From the NCBI GenBank assembly GCA_965371245.1, contig CBDUXT010000006.1, positions 1 to 64,000 of the forward strand: DNA of 64,000 nucleotides, given 5' to 3'. Both the position numbers and the translations under genes were made by a program. Numbering within the stretch: the first letter of the stretch is position 1; each line of letters opens with the position of its first letter. Below the pieces are notes generated by a model. That model did no database searches. It was not told where the DNA came from and saw only the letters and a program-made list of their open reading frames with translations. Positions 8,693 to 16,595 of the stretch are shown in pieces. This DNA is from CBDUXT01 sp965371245 (lineage in GTDB: Bacteria; Planctomycetota; Phycisphaerae; UBA1845).

Positions 8693-10999
8693 CTACTTGA
8701 AGAAGGCGACGGCGTGGTCGGTTTCACCGTCCATGATAATGGTGAGTCGGCGTCCATTGGTCACGGAGGGTACGTGGATGACACGGACTTGATCGGCGGC
8801 GCCGGCATCGCCTGGAAGGAGGTCGGCGAGGCGGTTGGGGCATGTTTGGAAGAATTCGTATTTGAATCGGTTGCCGGGCTCGTCGGGGTAGAGGGGCAGG
8901 TAGTGAATGCGCGCCTCGACGAGATCCTGGAAGAAGTGGGTTCCGAAAGAGACTTCGGGGCTAAAGCCGTTTTGTTGGCGAGCGACCTCAATGAGCACGC
9001 TACAGCGGTTGATGTCCGCATACTGGACGGGCACGCCGAGGCGGACGTCGTTGCTGCCCCATCGCCCGGGGCCGATGAGAACGAAGGATTTGGGTTCAAG
9101 CTTCTGGTTGATGCGTCCCACGATTCGAGCGAGCTCAATGCGCTCCTGCCGCGTGGCGAGGGCGTCGTAGGTTTGGGCATCGACATAGACGACGTACTCG
9201 AGGTTCTCGGCACAGGCGGTGCGGATGTATTTGTGGGCATCGAAGAGGATGTCTTCCTCGGCGAGGTCGGTCGGCGCGGATACGGGTTCAAAATCCTGGG
9301 CGGGGGTTTGTGTTCGGCACTGGAGCAGGAACAGCTCTTGACCGTCGGAGGCGAACTCGACATCGACCGGTGATTGGTACGCATCCTCGAGGCGCGAAAG
9401 GACGTCGCGAATGCGTTGGACGAACGGCGTCGCTCGGATGAGTTTGTCGAAGGTGATGCAAAGGCTGTCCGGGTCGTCATCGACCCGCTGGGCGGCGGGC
9501 GCATAGAGATCGTTGTCGCGGTGAATGGAGACAAGTAGATCGAGCATGGGGAAGCCGTCGCCGGAGGCAAGGACTTCCTGAAACCGGACGGATCGCAACC
9601 GGTTCTTCTGGAGGTCCACGGCATCGACCGTGCGCTGCGCGCCGCGGCGGATTTCATCGACGGTGGATTCCGGTCTGAGGGTCGGTTCGCCGAGGGCGAC
9701 CATGCGGGGGTATTCGGCTCCGCCGCGATCGACGGCGCGCGTGCCGAGCCCGACGACGAGGCGCATGAGGCCGTCTTCACGCTGGATTCTTGGTGCCCAG
9801 CGATACTCATTGCGCGAGAAGGCGACGCCGGCGATCGGCGGCAAAAGGAAGTCACCCACGCGGACACCCACGACGCGCTGGATGAGGACGGCCATGTCTT
9901 CCACGTAATCGATGAGATTGTGCTCGCGGCGGTAGAGGATGGGGTCCGGTGCCATTGTACTGGCATAGACCTCGGCGATCGCGCCGAGCACGGCGCGGAG
10001 CCGCTGTTCGAGGGTTCCCTGGTTGGGCACGAAGATGCTGGCGTATTTTCCGGAGAAGGCGGTGCCGAAGCGGTCCTCCAGGAGGCTGGAGGAACGGACG
10101 ATGAGCGGGTCGGTGCCGACTTCGCGGATGATGCGCCGCAGGTCGTGTACGATTTTGAGCGGGAAATCTCCGTTGCGAAAGACGCCGCGGAGCAAGGGGT
10201 ACTCGCGGGTGATGTCCTCGATGGGCTTGTATTTCTGGTTCTGGTAGGAATCGAGCCGGTTGAGCCGCATGAAGTCTTCGACGACGTCGCTTCGCAGGTA
10301 GTAGGAATCCGGAATGACGACGGGCAGGTAGACGTCCTTTCCCTGGTCCGCTTCGGCGAGGACGCGGTGACCCAGAAGCATGCCGCCGGCCTTGCCGCCG
10401 ATGCGTCCGATTCCCGGGTCGCTGCCGATCATGCGCCTGGTGATGTCGTCGAAGTCGCGGATGCGGAGATAGTTCTTGGCGACTCCGATGAACTCGAGCT
10501 GGTCACTCACGAAGTGTCGAATCAGCGACACGCGAGTTCCGACAACTTCGGCCGGGGCGAGGATGGTTTCGCCGAGCGGGAGTTCGCAGAAACGATGGAT
10601 CTTGTCCGCCAGTTCGCGGAAGGTGGCGTTGCCCTGGGTGGCGATGAATTCCAGGTTTTGGACTTCCTCGCGCTTGAGGGTGAGGTTGACGATGTCATCG
10701 ACGTCGGCGAGGGTGAAATGTTCGCCGATGTATTCGCGTGTGATTTCCTCGACGAGTTGGCGCTGACGTTCGTCCCAGCGGTCTCGGGCGGCCTGGTTGG
10801 GGTCGTCGGGGCGGTCATCGGTGGTCAGGCCGGCGCGGCGCCGGGCCTCGTCGTGGATGCTGTCGATGCCGGCGATGCCTCGCCGGTGCAGGCACATCAA
10901 CAACTCACGGTGAATGCGCTCGGCGAAATGCGGACGTAGCGTGAGATGCTCGTCGAGGTAGCGGGTGACGTCGTTGGGGTTGTCGGGATCGGTTGTCAT
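8693..10999 (-). CDS. PEP-synthase-like ATP-grasp (PEP/pyruvate-binding) protein
   Basis: The 768-residue protein contains a PPDK/PEP-synthase N-terminal nucleotide-binding region: GRIGGKAGGMLLG, the DPLIVRSSSLLEDR signature and FSGKYASIFVPNQG. It lacks the phosphohistidine swivelling domain and TIM-barrel PEP-binding domain expected of true PEP synthase. Instead it has a ~250-residue N-terminal helical region and a C-terminal region of unknown role (PGRWGSNDVRLGVPVQYADIN; SFGTHFFQDLVEARIHYLPLYPD). It may phosphorylate or sense something other than pyruvate. The frame is open to 11227, but MTTDPDNPND at 10999 is the likely start, leaving about 200 bases to the divergent gene at 11207. Confidence 0.8.
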   Translation of the reverse strand: MTTDPDNPNDVTRYLDEHLTLRPHFAERIHRELLMCLHRRGIAGIDSIHDEARRRAGLTTDDRPDDPNQAARDRWDERQRQLVEEITREYIGEHFTLADVDDIVNLTLKREEVQNLEFIATQGNATFRELADKIHRFCELPLGETILAPAEVVGTRVSLIRHFVSDQLEFIGVAKNYLRIRDFDDITRRMIGSDPGIGRIGGKAGGMLLGHRVLAEADQGKDVYLPVVIPDSYYLRSDVVEDFMRLNRLDSYQNQKYKPIEDITREYPLLRGVFRNGDFPLKIVHDLRRIIREVGTDPLIVRSSSLLEDRFGTAFSGKYASIFVPNQGTLEQRLRAVLGAIAEVYASTMAPDPILYRREHNLIDYVEDMAVLIQRVVGVRVGDFLLPPIAGVAFSRNEYRWAPRIQREDGLMRLVVGLGTRAVDRGGAEYPRMVALGEPTLRPESTVDEIRRGAQRTVDAVDLQKNRLRSVRFQEVLASGDGFPMLDLLVSIHRDNDLYAPAAQRVDDDPDSLCITFDKLIRATPFVQRIRDVLSRLEDAYQSPVDVEFASDGQELFLLQCRTQTPAQDFEPVSAPTDLAEEDILFDAHKYIRTACAENLEYVVYVDAQTYDALATRQERIELARIVGRINQKLEPKSFVLIGPGRWGSNDVRLGVPVQYADINRCSVLIEVARQQNGFSPEVSFGTHFFQDLVEARIHYLPLYPDEPGNRFKYEFFQTCPNRLADLLPGDAGAADQVRVIHVPSVTNGRRLTIIMDGETDHAVAFFK

Positions 11000-11100
11000 G
11001 AGCGTCGGGTTCCAGGCGTACAGCCGCGCGGGATGAACCCAGGCGATTTTCCCGTAGCCGGGCGCCGGCCGCAAGTCGCACGTGGCGAGGAGGGGCAGAA

Positions 11101-11166
11101 GGTGCGTCCGGGACGCACCCTTCCGGCTCTCGCTGGACGCCCAAACCGCGGCGCGTGGACTATAAT
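11101..11166 (+). promoter_or_regulatory. Perfect palindrome and TATAAT box in a divergent promoter region
   Basis: Positions 11101-11119 form a perfect 9+1+9 palindrome, GGTGCGTCC-g-GGACGCACC. A TATAAT hexamer stands at 11161-11166, about 40 bases before the ATG at 11207. No good -35 box is seen 17 bases upstream. The palindrome lies between two divergent genes and could be a regulator site or a simple hairpin. Confidence 0.35.
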
Positions 11167-11206
11167 GGCCGGGCGTGTGGGGGGCGGCGGGTCCGATGAA
11201 GAAGGC

Positions 11207-13246
11207 ATGACGATCCGGAAGGGCCAATCAGGCGCGGATGAGCCGAGCGGTGGTTCGGACGCCGGGGTGAGTTTGCCGGTGCTGGGGACGAAGACGGGCG
11301 CTGTGCGTGCGTCGCGGATGAGCCGGCGTCGGGCGATTTCCTTGGCGATCGTTCACCTTCTGATCATCGGGCACATGGCTCACTGGCTGATCACGGGTCG
11401 ATCGCTCTCCCCGGTTGAGCCGTCCGAGGCGATGTACACGCTTGAACGCGGGCAGTTGAACGCGGGGTTTGTCTTCTTTGCCGCCAGCCTGGCGGCCACC
11501 CTGGTGCTGGGACGGTTCGTCTGTGGGTGGGGTTGTCATCTGATTGCGTACCAGGATCTGTGCGCCTGGCTGATGCGAAGCATCGGGATCAAGCCAAAGC
11601 CCTTCCGCTCGCGTCTTCTCGTGCTTGCGCCGTTTGCGCTGGCGGTCTACATGTTCTGCTGGCCGACTGCGTATCGGTTGTGGGTGGGCGCGCCGGCTCC
11701 GGAGCTGACCAATCATCTGCTGAAGGTGGACCTCTGGGAGACGATGCCCGGGCCTGTCATCACGGTGCTGACGTTTTTCGTCTGCGGCTTTGCGATCGTT
11801 TACTTTCTTGGGGCTAAGGGTTTTTGCACATACGGCTGTCCGTACGGCGGGTTCTTTGCCGTGGCGGAGAAGGTGGCCGTCGGTCGCATTCGCGTGACGG
11901 ACGCCTGCGAGCACTGCGGCCACTGCACGGCCACCTGCACGTCGAACGTTCGCGTTCATGACGAGGTGCGGCGGTTCGGCATGGTGGTCGATCCGGGGTG
12001 CATGAAGTGCATGGACTGCGTGAGCGTGTGTCCCAACGACGCGCTCTACTTCGGCTTCGGTCGCCCTTCCCTCGGTGCGACGGCCAAGGTGACGGGCGGG
12101 CCGGCGGTGTACGATTTCACGCTGTGGGAAGAGGGGTTGATGGCGGTGGTGGGCGTGGGCGCACTGCTTACCTTCCGCGGGCTGTACGGGCAGATACCGC
12201 TTCTTATGGCCATGGCGATGGCGGGGATCTCCGTCTTTGTGTTCGCCAAGCTCGCGCGGATGGCGGGGACGGCCAATGTTCGGTTGCAGAACCTTCAGCT
12301 CAAAAGAGGCGGTCGCGTGACGGGCATCGGGGGTGTGTTTGCGTCGTTTGGCGTGCTGCTTTTGGCGTTGACGGTACACAGCGCGGCCGTTCACTATCAG
12401 GCCTTTACAGGCCTTCGTTCGGCCGAGGGGTTGGCGATTGGTGATGAGGTTTGGCTTACGGGCGCGACGTGGTGGGCGAGTGCGTCGGAGGAGACACGGA
12501 CGCAGGTCGAGCGGGCATCCGCACGGCTGGAGTGGGCCGATCGTTGGGGGTTGATGCCTACCTCGGCCGTCCTGGGCGAGCTGGTCTTGCTCCACGTCGC
12601 GCAGGACGAGCTTGATGAGGCCGAGGTGGTGCTTCGCAGGCTGGTGGACCTAAGCGGCGAACGGCCCGAGCCCTATCGGGGATTGGCGAGCCTGATGCGG
12701 AAGCGGGAGCGGTTTGATGAGGCCGAGGGTTACTATCGCAGAGCGCTGGGATTCGATGCGGGCTTTGCTCGTGCGCGCCGCGATTTGAGTGCCATGCTCA
12801 TGGCGCTTGGTAGGCCCGATGACGCTCTTGGGCTCTTGCGGGAAGGGGCGACGACGCTTCCCGACGGCTGGCGGTGGCGGCTGGAGGTTGGTCAGTTGCT
12901 TACCAACCTTGGTCGGTGGGAGGATGGGATGGCCGAGCTTCGGCCTGTGGTTGCGCAGCATTCCGACAAGGCGGAGGCTCAGTACGCGATGGGCTATACG
13001 CTGCTCGGGCGAAGGATGACGGAGGAGGCGCTGCCTTACCTTGCGGAGGCGTGTCGGCTGGCGCCGGGTGTGGCGCTATATCGGTACAACCTGGGCGTGG
13101 CGACGTTCATGGCCGGTCGGCCGGTAGAGGCGTTGCCGCACGTCCGCGAGGCGCTTCGGCTCGATCCGGATGATCCGGACGCGCAGGGGTTCCTGGCCGT
13201 GGTGCTTCGGGAGCTGGGGGATGAGCCTGGGGCGCGCGAGCCGTAG
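11207..13246 (+). CDS. NapH/NosR-like 4Fe-4S membrane protein fused to TPR domain
   Basis: The 679-residue protein starts with several membrane helices carrying CGWGCH (Cys106, Cys110) and CTYGCPYG (Cys207, Cys211). These resemble the CxxxCP motifs of NapH/NosR/CcoG-type quinol-side electron carriers. Two [4Fe-4S] ferredoxin motifs follow, Cys234-237-240-244 and Cys265-268-271-275, then two more membrane helices to about residue 410. The rest (about 440-679) is a run of TPRs (AEGYYRRALGFDAGFARA; YRYNLGVATFMAGRPVEALPHVREAL). It probably passes electrons across or along the membrane; the TPR part may dock a partner. ATG 11207 is preferred; ATG 11165 is an alternative. The fusion is unusual. Confidence 0.8.
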   Translation: MTIRKGQSGADEPSGGSDAGVSLPVLGTKTGAVRASRMSRRRAISLAIVHLLIIGHMAHWLITGRSLSPVEPSEAMYTLERGQLNAGFVFFAASLAATLVLGRFVCGWGCHLIAYQDLCAWLMRSIGIKPKPFRSRLLVLAPFALAVYMFCWPTAYRLWVGAPAPELTNHLLKVDLWETMPGPVITVLTFFVCGFAIVYFLGAKGFCTYGCPYGGFFAVAEKVAVGRIRVTDACEHCGHCTATCTSNVRVHDEVRRFGMVVDPGCMKCMDCVSVCPNDALYFGFGRPSLGATAKVTGGPAVYDFTLWEEGLMAVVGVGALLTFRGLYGQIPLLMAMAMAGISVFVFAKLARMAGTANVRLQNLQLKRGGRVTGIGGVFASFGVLLLALTVHSAAVHYQAFTGLRSAEGLAIGDEVWLTGATWWASASEETRTQVERASARLEWADRWGLMPTSAVLGELVLLHVAQDELDEAEVVLRRLVDLSGERPEPYRGLASLMRKRERFDEAEGYYRRALGFDAGFARARRDLSAMLMALGRPDDALGLLREGATTLPDGWRWRLEVGQLLTNLGRWEDGMAELRPVVAQHSDKAEAQYAMGYTLLGRRMTEEALPYLAEACRLAPGVALYRYNLGVATFMAGRPVEALPHVREALRLDPDDPDAQGFLAVVLRELGDEPGAREP

Positions 13247-13350
13247 CCGGGTTTGTGGAGATGATCCAGCGGGATTCGTGCGTGTTCAAGGTTCGATCAT
13301 CGTGACCCCACACATCGCTGCGCGCTGGATGGGCCACCCGGCCCGGGAAA

Positions 13351-13455
13351 GTCATCGGGACCGGTGAGGCCTGGCTGATCGAGCTTTCAACTGCTGAGCT
13401 GTAGGAGCTGTTCGGCTTGCGAAAGAGGGCGGTCGCCCGATAGAATGCTCAGCCA
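13351..13455 (+). pseudogene. Decayed fragment related to the start of the 14424 gene
   Basis: Bases 13351-13440 align without gaps to 14424-14513 (offset 1073), roughly three quarters identical by eye. Read in the same frame it gives VIGTGEAWLIEL, then STAEL, a TAG stop, ELFGLRKRAVAR and another TAG. The intact gene reads VVGTGEAWVTEF and KELFPLRKEAVAR at the same places. Similarity fades after about 13455. This looks like a broken 5' end of a paralogue left by duplication. Confidence 0.65.
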
Positions 13456-13585
13456 TAGGGCGTGCTCCGCACGCCAAGTCGTCGCGTGGTGGATTGTGTC
13501 GGGAGTAGCTCGACTTACCGACTGCGGACGCGACAATCGCCTTATGCGAACGAACGCCTGCGCAAGCGCTGGCTAGGAAAAAGCG

Positions 13586-14284
13586 ATGGATCTTGATCCC
13601 CTGAACATTATTACGTCGATCGTTGAGCCAAAACCGCCCACGAAAGTGAAGCCGCGTGAGTTTTTCATCGCGTGGAATGGCGTCGCGACTCTTGCATATC
13701 GCTGGTTCTCCCGGACGTTGCTCGATATCAAGGCGGAGATCGAGGGAGCTGTTCCAGGGATGAAGCAAGAGAACCTCGGAGCTCGGTGGCCAAAGACCAC
13801 TCTTGGCGCGCTCCGCGATGATCGCACTCTCTCGTGGAACGATGCCTACGCTCTCAGAGATATTTGCGATAAGTTCGAACACCGCGTGAACGCGGAACCA
13901 GAACTCAATGTGCAGCAGCTATCCCTTGTCGTCTTTCAGTGCAGGAGTCTGGAACGAAGGTTACTTACACGGACAGTATCTCTTGGCGGTTCCGTGCACG
14001 AGGATGACACGCCGCCTGAGGAACACGTGAAAGAAGTCGAAGAGACCATGGCGACGTTCTCGCGCGAGCGCCTCTCGGAATACATCCCGCGTATGCAGGC
14101 CCCTGGTAATCGCGAGAGCCACTATCGCGGGATCCACATCGAACCCACCTTGGTGTTTGATCTTAACGAAAGCACGCCGAAGGTCGTCCAGGACTTTATC
14201 GAGGCCGTTAATGAAGCGCTCCCTGGGGCCTACTGTTGGTTCGAGCCGCGTAGCTTTCACATGACGGTCCGCGGTCTGGTGTAA
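13586..14284 (+). CDS. Hypothetical protein with a possible half 2H-phosphoesterase domain
   Basis: The 232-residue protein is not recognised as a whole. The first ~150 residues are charged and mostly helical (KTTLGALRDDRTLSWNDAYALRDICD). The last ~50 (IHIEPTLVFDL...FEPRSFHMTVRGLV) resemble the first half of a 2H phosphoesterase/2'-5' RNA ligase-like fold, where an HxT motif sits on a strand; here it would be His-Met-Thr. The protein stops right there, so the second HxT half is missing. Codon use looks less GC-biased than its neighbours. It follows the pseudogene fragment and may belong to an acquired or decaying block. The domain reading is tentative. Confidence 0.5.
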   Translation: MDLDPLNIITSIVEPKPPTKVKPREFFIAWNGVATLAYRWFSRTLLDIKAEIEGAVPGMKQENLGARWPKTTLGALRDDRTLSWNDAYALRDICDKFEHRVNAEPELNVQQLSLVVFQCRSLERRLLTRTVSLGGSVHEDDTPPEEHVKEVEETMATFSRERLSEYIPRMQAPGNRESHYRGIHIEPTLVFDLNESTPKVVQDFIEAVNEALPGAYCWFEPRSFHMTVRGLV

Positions 14285-14285
14285 T

Positions 14286-14352
14286 CGGGGATAGGTCGTC
14301 CACCTCGTTTCGCAGTGGGCGAGCGATTGTCCCCAAGCAGCGTGGATCGTCT
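14286..14352. repeat. Hairpin-forming repeat, copy A
   Basis: About 65 bases directly after the stop of the previous gene resemble 15590-15660, sharing ACCTCGTTTCG, GTGGG.GAGCGA and GATCGTC blocks. Copy A has an imperfect stem between GGGGATAGGTCG and CGATTGTCCCC, which could act as a transcription stop although no T run follows. Confidence 0.5.
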
Positions 14353-14423
14353 TCGCGTCCTCGAGAACGTGCGGAATCGCGTGCCCCACGTTCAGAGGAC
14401 ATGAGGGATCCTATGCCGAGAAG

Positions 14424-15521
14424 GTGGTCGGGACTGGGGAAGCGTGGGTAACCGAGTTTTCAATGGGTGACCTGAAGGAGCTTTTTCCCTTGCGGAAGGA
14501 AGCGGTCGCGCGGTATACATCTGAGGCGCAGGCTGTGCTGCCGTCGATTACTTATCGAGAACTCGTTGTGTCCCAGAAACCGAACCTACAGCAAATCCGT
14601 TTCTTGTGCGAATGCGGGAAGGAGCACTCCGTCCGTGCCGCCTATGCCGGGAGGAAGGCGAAATGTAAATGTGGTCGCGTGCTTGTCGTACCTGCCCAAC
14701 CGGAGGAGGAGGAACGACTTGCGGAACCTGTACGTGCAGCCGCCGAGACGCTCAAAGGACGGGGCGGCACGATCAGTGAAGCACACACCAACGCCCCACG
14801 AGTAAAATCTCCGGCACTGCATCCCCGGACTCTTGTCATCTGTCTGCTTATGTTCAGCCCCCTTGCCGTGTTTCAGATCAACGCTACCCTATCTTTCGGG
14901 AGGCGGACCGGCAACTACAATCCCGGCCTAATTCCCATAAGTAGAGACTCTTTGTTCAATTCACCCGGCGCCGCAGTACTGGGCGTCATCATGAGCACCG
15001 TAGTGTACGCCATTGCCATTTCCTACGTGGCTGCGAGAGTCCGGCACGGCAAGATGGCGCACGCCAAGCGAGACAGTGAACGTCTCAGGCTTCTCTCGAC
15101 GGGAAGCTACGCATTGGGTTCGCTCCTCGCCTTGTTTTCCGTCATTGTTTCGATTCCGTGGGCGGTCCTTATCATCGCCTCCGTAATGCAGCTTGATCTA
15201 CTGGGTTCTGAGTTGCCTGCACTGGAACGCGGGGCGATCGTTGCCTTCGGATCAGTGCTCACGATCCTTTGTTGGGCAACAACTAGTGCTGTGATTTGTA
15301 CAGGGTACTTCATTTCATTGCGAAGGAAGCGTGTTTTTTGCCTGGTCGTCATGGTAATGATTGCTGGCGGGTTCGGGTTGCTGGTTCCCGGAGCTCTCAT
15401 CTCGGCCTATGATGTCGCCAAAGAGCGGGGACTTGCGGTGTTCGTTTTGTTGTCGGCATGCTTTAGCGTTTGGGGAATCGTGACATTGAACCGGAAATCT
15501 GTGCAGGCATTGTTCCCGTAG
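14424..15521 (+). CDS. Zinc-ribbon membrane protein, unknown function
   Basis: The 365-residue protein begins with a short unknown region (GTGEAWVTEF, ELFPLRKEAVARYT). It is followed at about residues 50-85 by a zinc-ribbon-like FLCECGKEHSV...KAKCKCGRVLVVP, with CxC and CxC pairs spaced as in planctomycete zinc-ribbon proteins. A charged linker leads to five or so membrane helices (about 130-360). The start is uncertain: GTG 14424 or ATG 14463, neither with a good ribosome site. A decayed copy of its first 35 codons lies at 13351. Possibly a membrane-bound sensor, but there is no direct evidence of function. Confidence 0.65.
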   Translation: MVGTGEAWVTEFSMGDLKELFPLRKEAVARYTSEAQAVLPSITYRELVVSQKPNLQQIRFLCECGKEHSVRAAYAGRKAKCKCGRVLVVPAQPEEEERLAEPVRAAAETLKGRGGTISEAHTNAPRVKSPALHPRTLVICLLMFSPLAVFQINATLSFGRRTGNYNPGLIPISRDSLFNSPGAAVLGVIMSTVVYAIAISYVAARVRHGKMAHAKRDSERLRLLSTGSYALGSLLALFSVIVSIPWAVLIIASVMQLDLLGSELPALERGAIVAFGSVLTILCWATTSAVICTGYFISLRRKRVFCLVVMVMIAGGFGLLVPGALISAYDVAKERGLAVFVLLSACFSVWGIVTLNRKSVQALFP

Positions 15522-15589
15522 CCCGAAATGTGAGCTGTCGAATCCGAGGTCGAAAGGGAGCAACGGACGGGACAGGTGCATGCTCGGTG

Positions 15590-15660
15590 AACCGGGGCGG
15601 GCGGTCTACCTCGTTTCGACGTGGGGGAGCGACTACTCCTGAAGCGGCGAGGATCGTCAT
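15590..15660. repeat. Hairpin-type repeat, copy B
   Basis: This is a diverged copy of 14286-14352, lying after the stop of the zinc-ribbon gene. Both copies thus sit just 3' of a gene. The stem is less complete than in copy A. The rest of the gap 15522-15784 shows no gene. Confidence 0.45.
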
Positions 15661-15784
15661 GGCTGTGATCAAGCCGATGCCCGGCATGATTGCAAGTCGC
15701 CCATGCAAGAAACGGCGGACCGACACAGCGTTTGCGAGTTTTCGCGCCGCGGATAGTCACCGGTTAGCGCGGGGTGTTCGAGGT

Positions 15785-16504
15785 TCACTCATAACGTACG
15801 CAACATCGTCTCCGTGCCCGCGTGATTCCTACGGCCGCGATGACAAGAAGCAACGCCATCATGGCAAGAGACGCTCGGGACAGCGCCGGAATGGGCGGGG
15901 CAGAGTTCACAGACCCCGTCTCGCCGGCGAAATTGGTGGGAGAGTTCATGCCGGTGGTTCCGTCGCGATTGAGAGAGAGAACGCCATCGGTGGGGAGGAG
16001 CAACGTGGCTCCAAAAGAAAAGGTATCCACGACGACATCCGTTGGTGTTTCGAGAATGGAGATCGTATCGCCCGCGGTTTCAAAGAAAAACTCCGGGATG
16101 ATGTAGTCGGGCGTCACGGCGCCGGGCAGCGCGGCAAAGGTGGCGGTGGCGATGAGCACGAACCGGTTGGCGGTGACCGTATCGGGAAGGTCGGTCGGGT
16201 AGGTGAAGACGTTGGTGTTCGCCGTCACTCGGTTGCCGGCGAAATGAAAATTTGCATCGACGCCTTCCGTCTCGCGGAGCTCGATGAACTGCACCGACCC
16301 GTCGCGATTGGAGAACACTTCCTCGATGTCAAACGTGTGGAACGTGACCGAGCGGCTGGGCTCAGGAGCGGTGGCCGATGCCACGTTGGATCGCTCGGGC
16401 GGTCCGGCCGCGGCGCGTCCCGTACGCAAGGCAACGTCCGAGAAGGCTATGAGGAAGGTCACCGCGAGTGCGGCCCCACCCGCTCTCCGTTGGTTGTTCA
16501 ACAT
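15785..16504 (-). CDS. Secreted protein with IPTL-CTERM-like sorting tail
   Basis: The 239-residue protein starts at ATG 16504 (MLNNQRRAGG) with a hydrophobic signal peptide (about 8-32). The middle is beta-rich and resembles planctomycete extracellular proteins with an IEEVFSNRDGSVQFIEL opening and an ANRFVLIATATFAALPG stretch; I do not know its ligand. The C-terminus is a tripartite sorting tail: PPIPALSRASL, a hydrophobic helix and RARRR. That pattern is like IPTL/PEP-CTERM substrates cleaved by an exosortase-type enzyme. No exosortase gene is in the window. It probably ends up at the cell surface. Confidence 0.75.
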   Translation of the reverse strand: MLNNQRRAGGAALAVTFLIAFSDVALRTGRAAAGPPERSNVASATAPEPSRSVTFHTFDIEEVFSNRDGSVQFIELRETEGVDANFHFAGNRVTANTNVFTYPTDLPDTVTANRFVLIATATFAALPGAVTPDYIIPEFFFETAGDTISILETPTDVVVDTFSFGATLLLPTDGVLSLNRDGTTGMNSPTNFAGETGSVNSAPPIPALSRASLAMMALLLVIAAVGITRARRRCCVRYE

Positions 16505-16595
16505 GGTGGCTCTCGATCGACCTTGAAGAAACGACTTCCCATTATAGACCCTTTCGAACGTCTGGACCACGAAGAGCTTGTAGTTTCCGTTTTCA

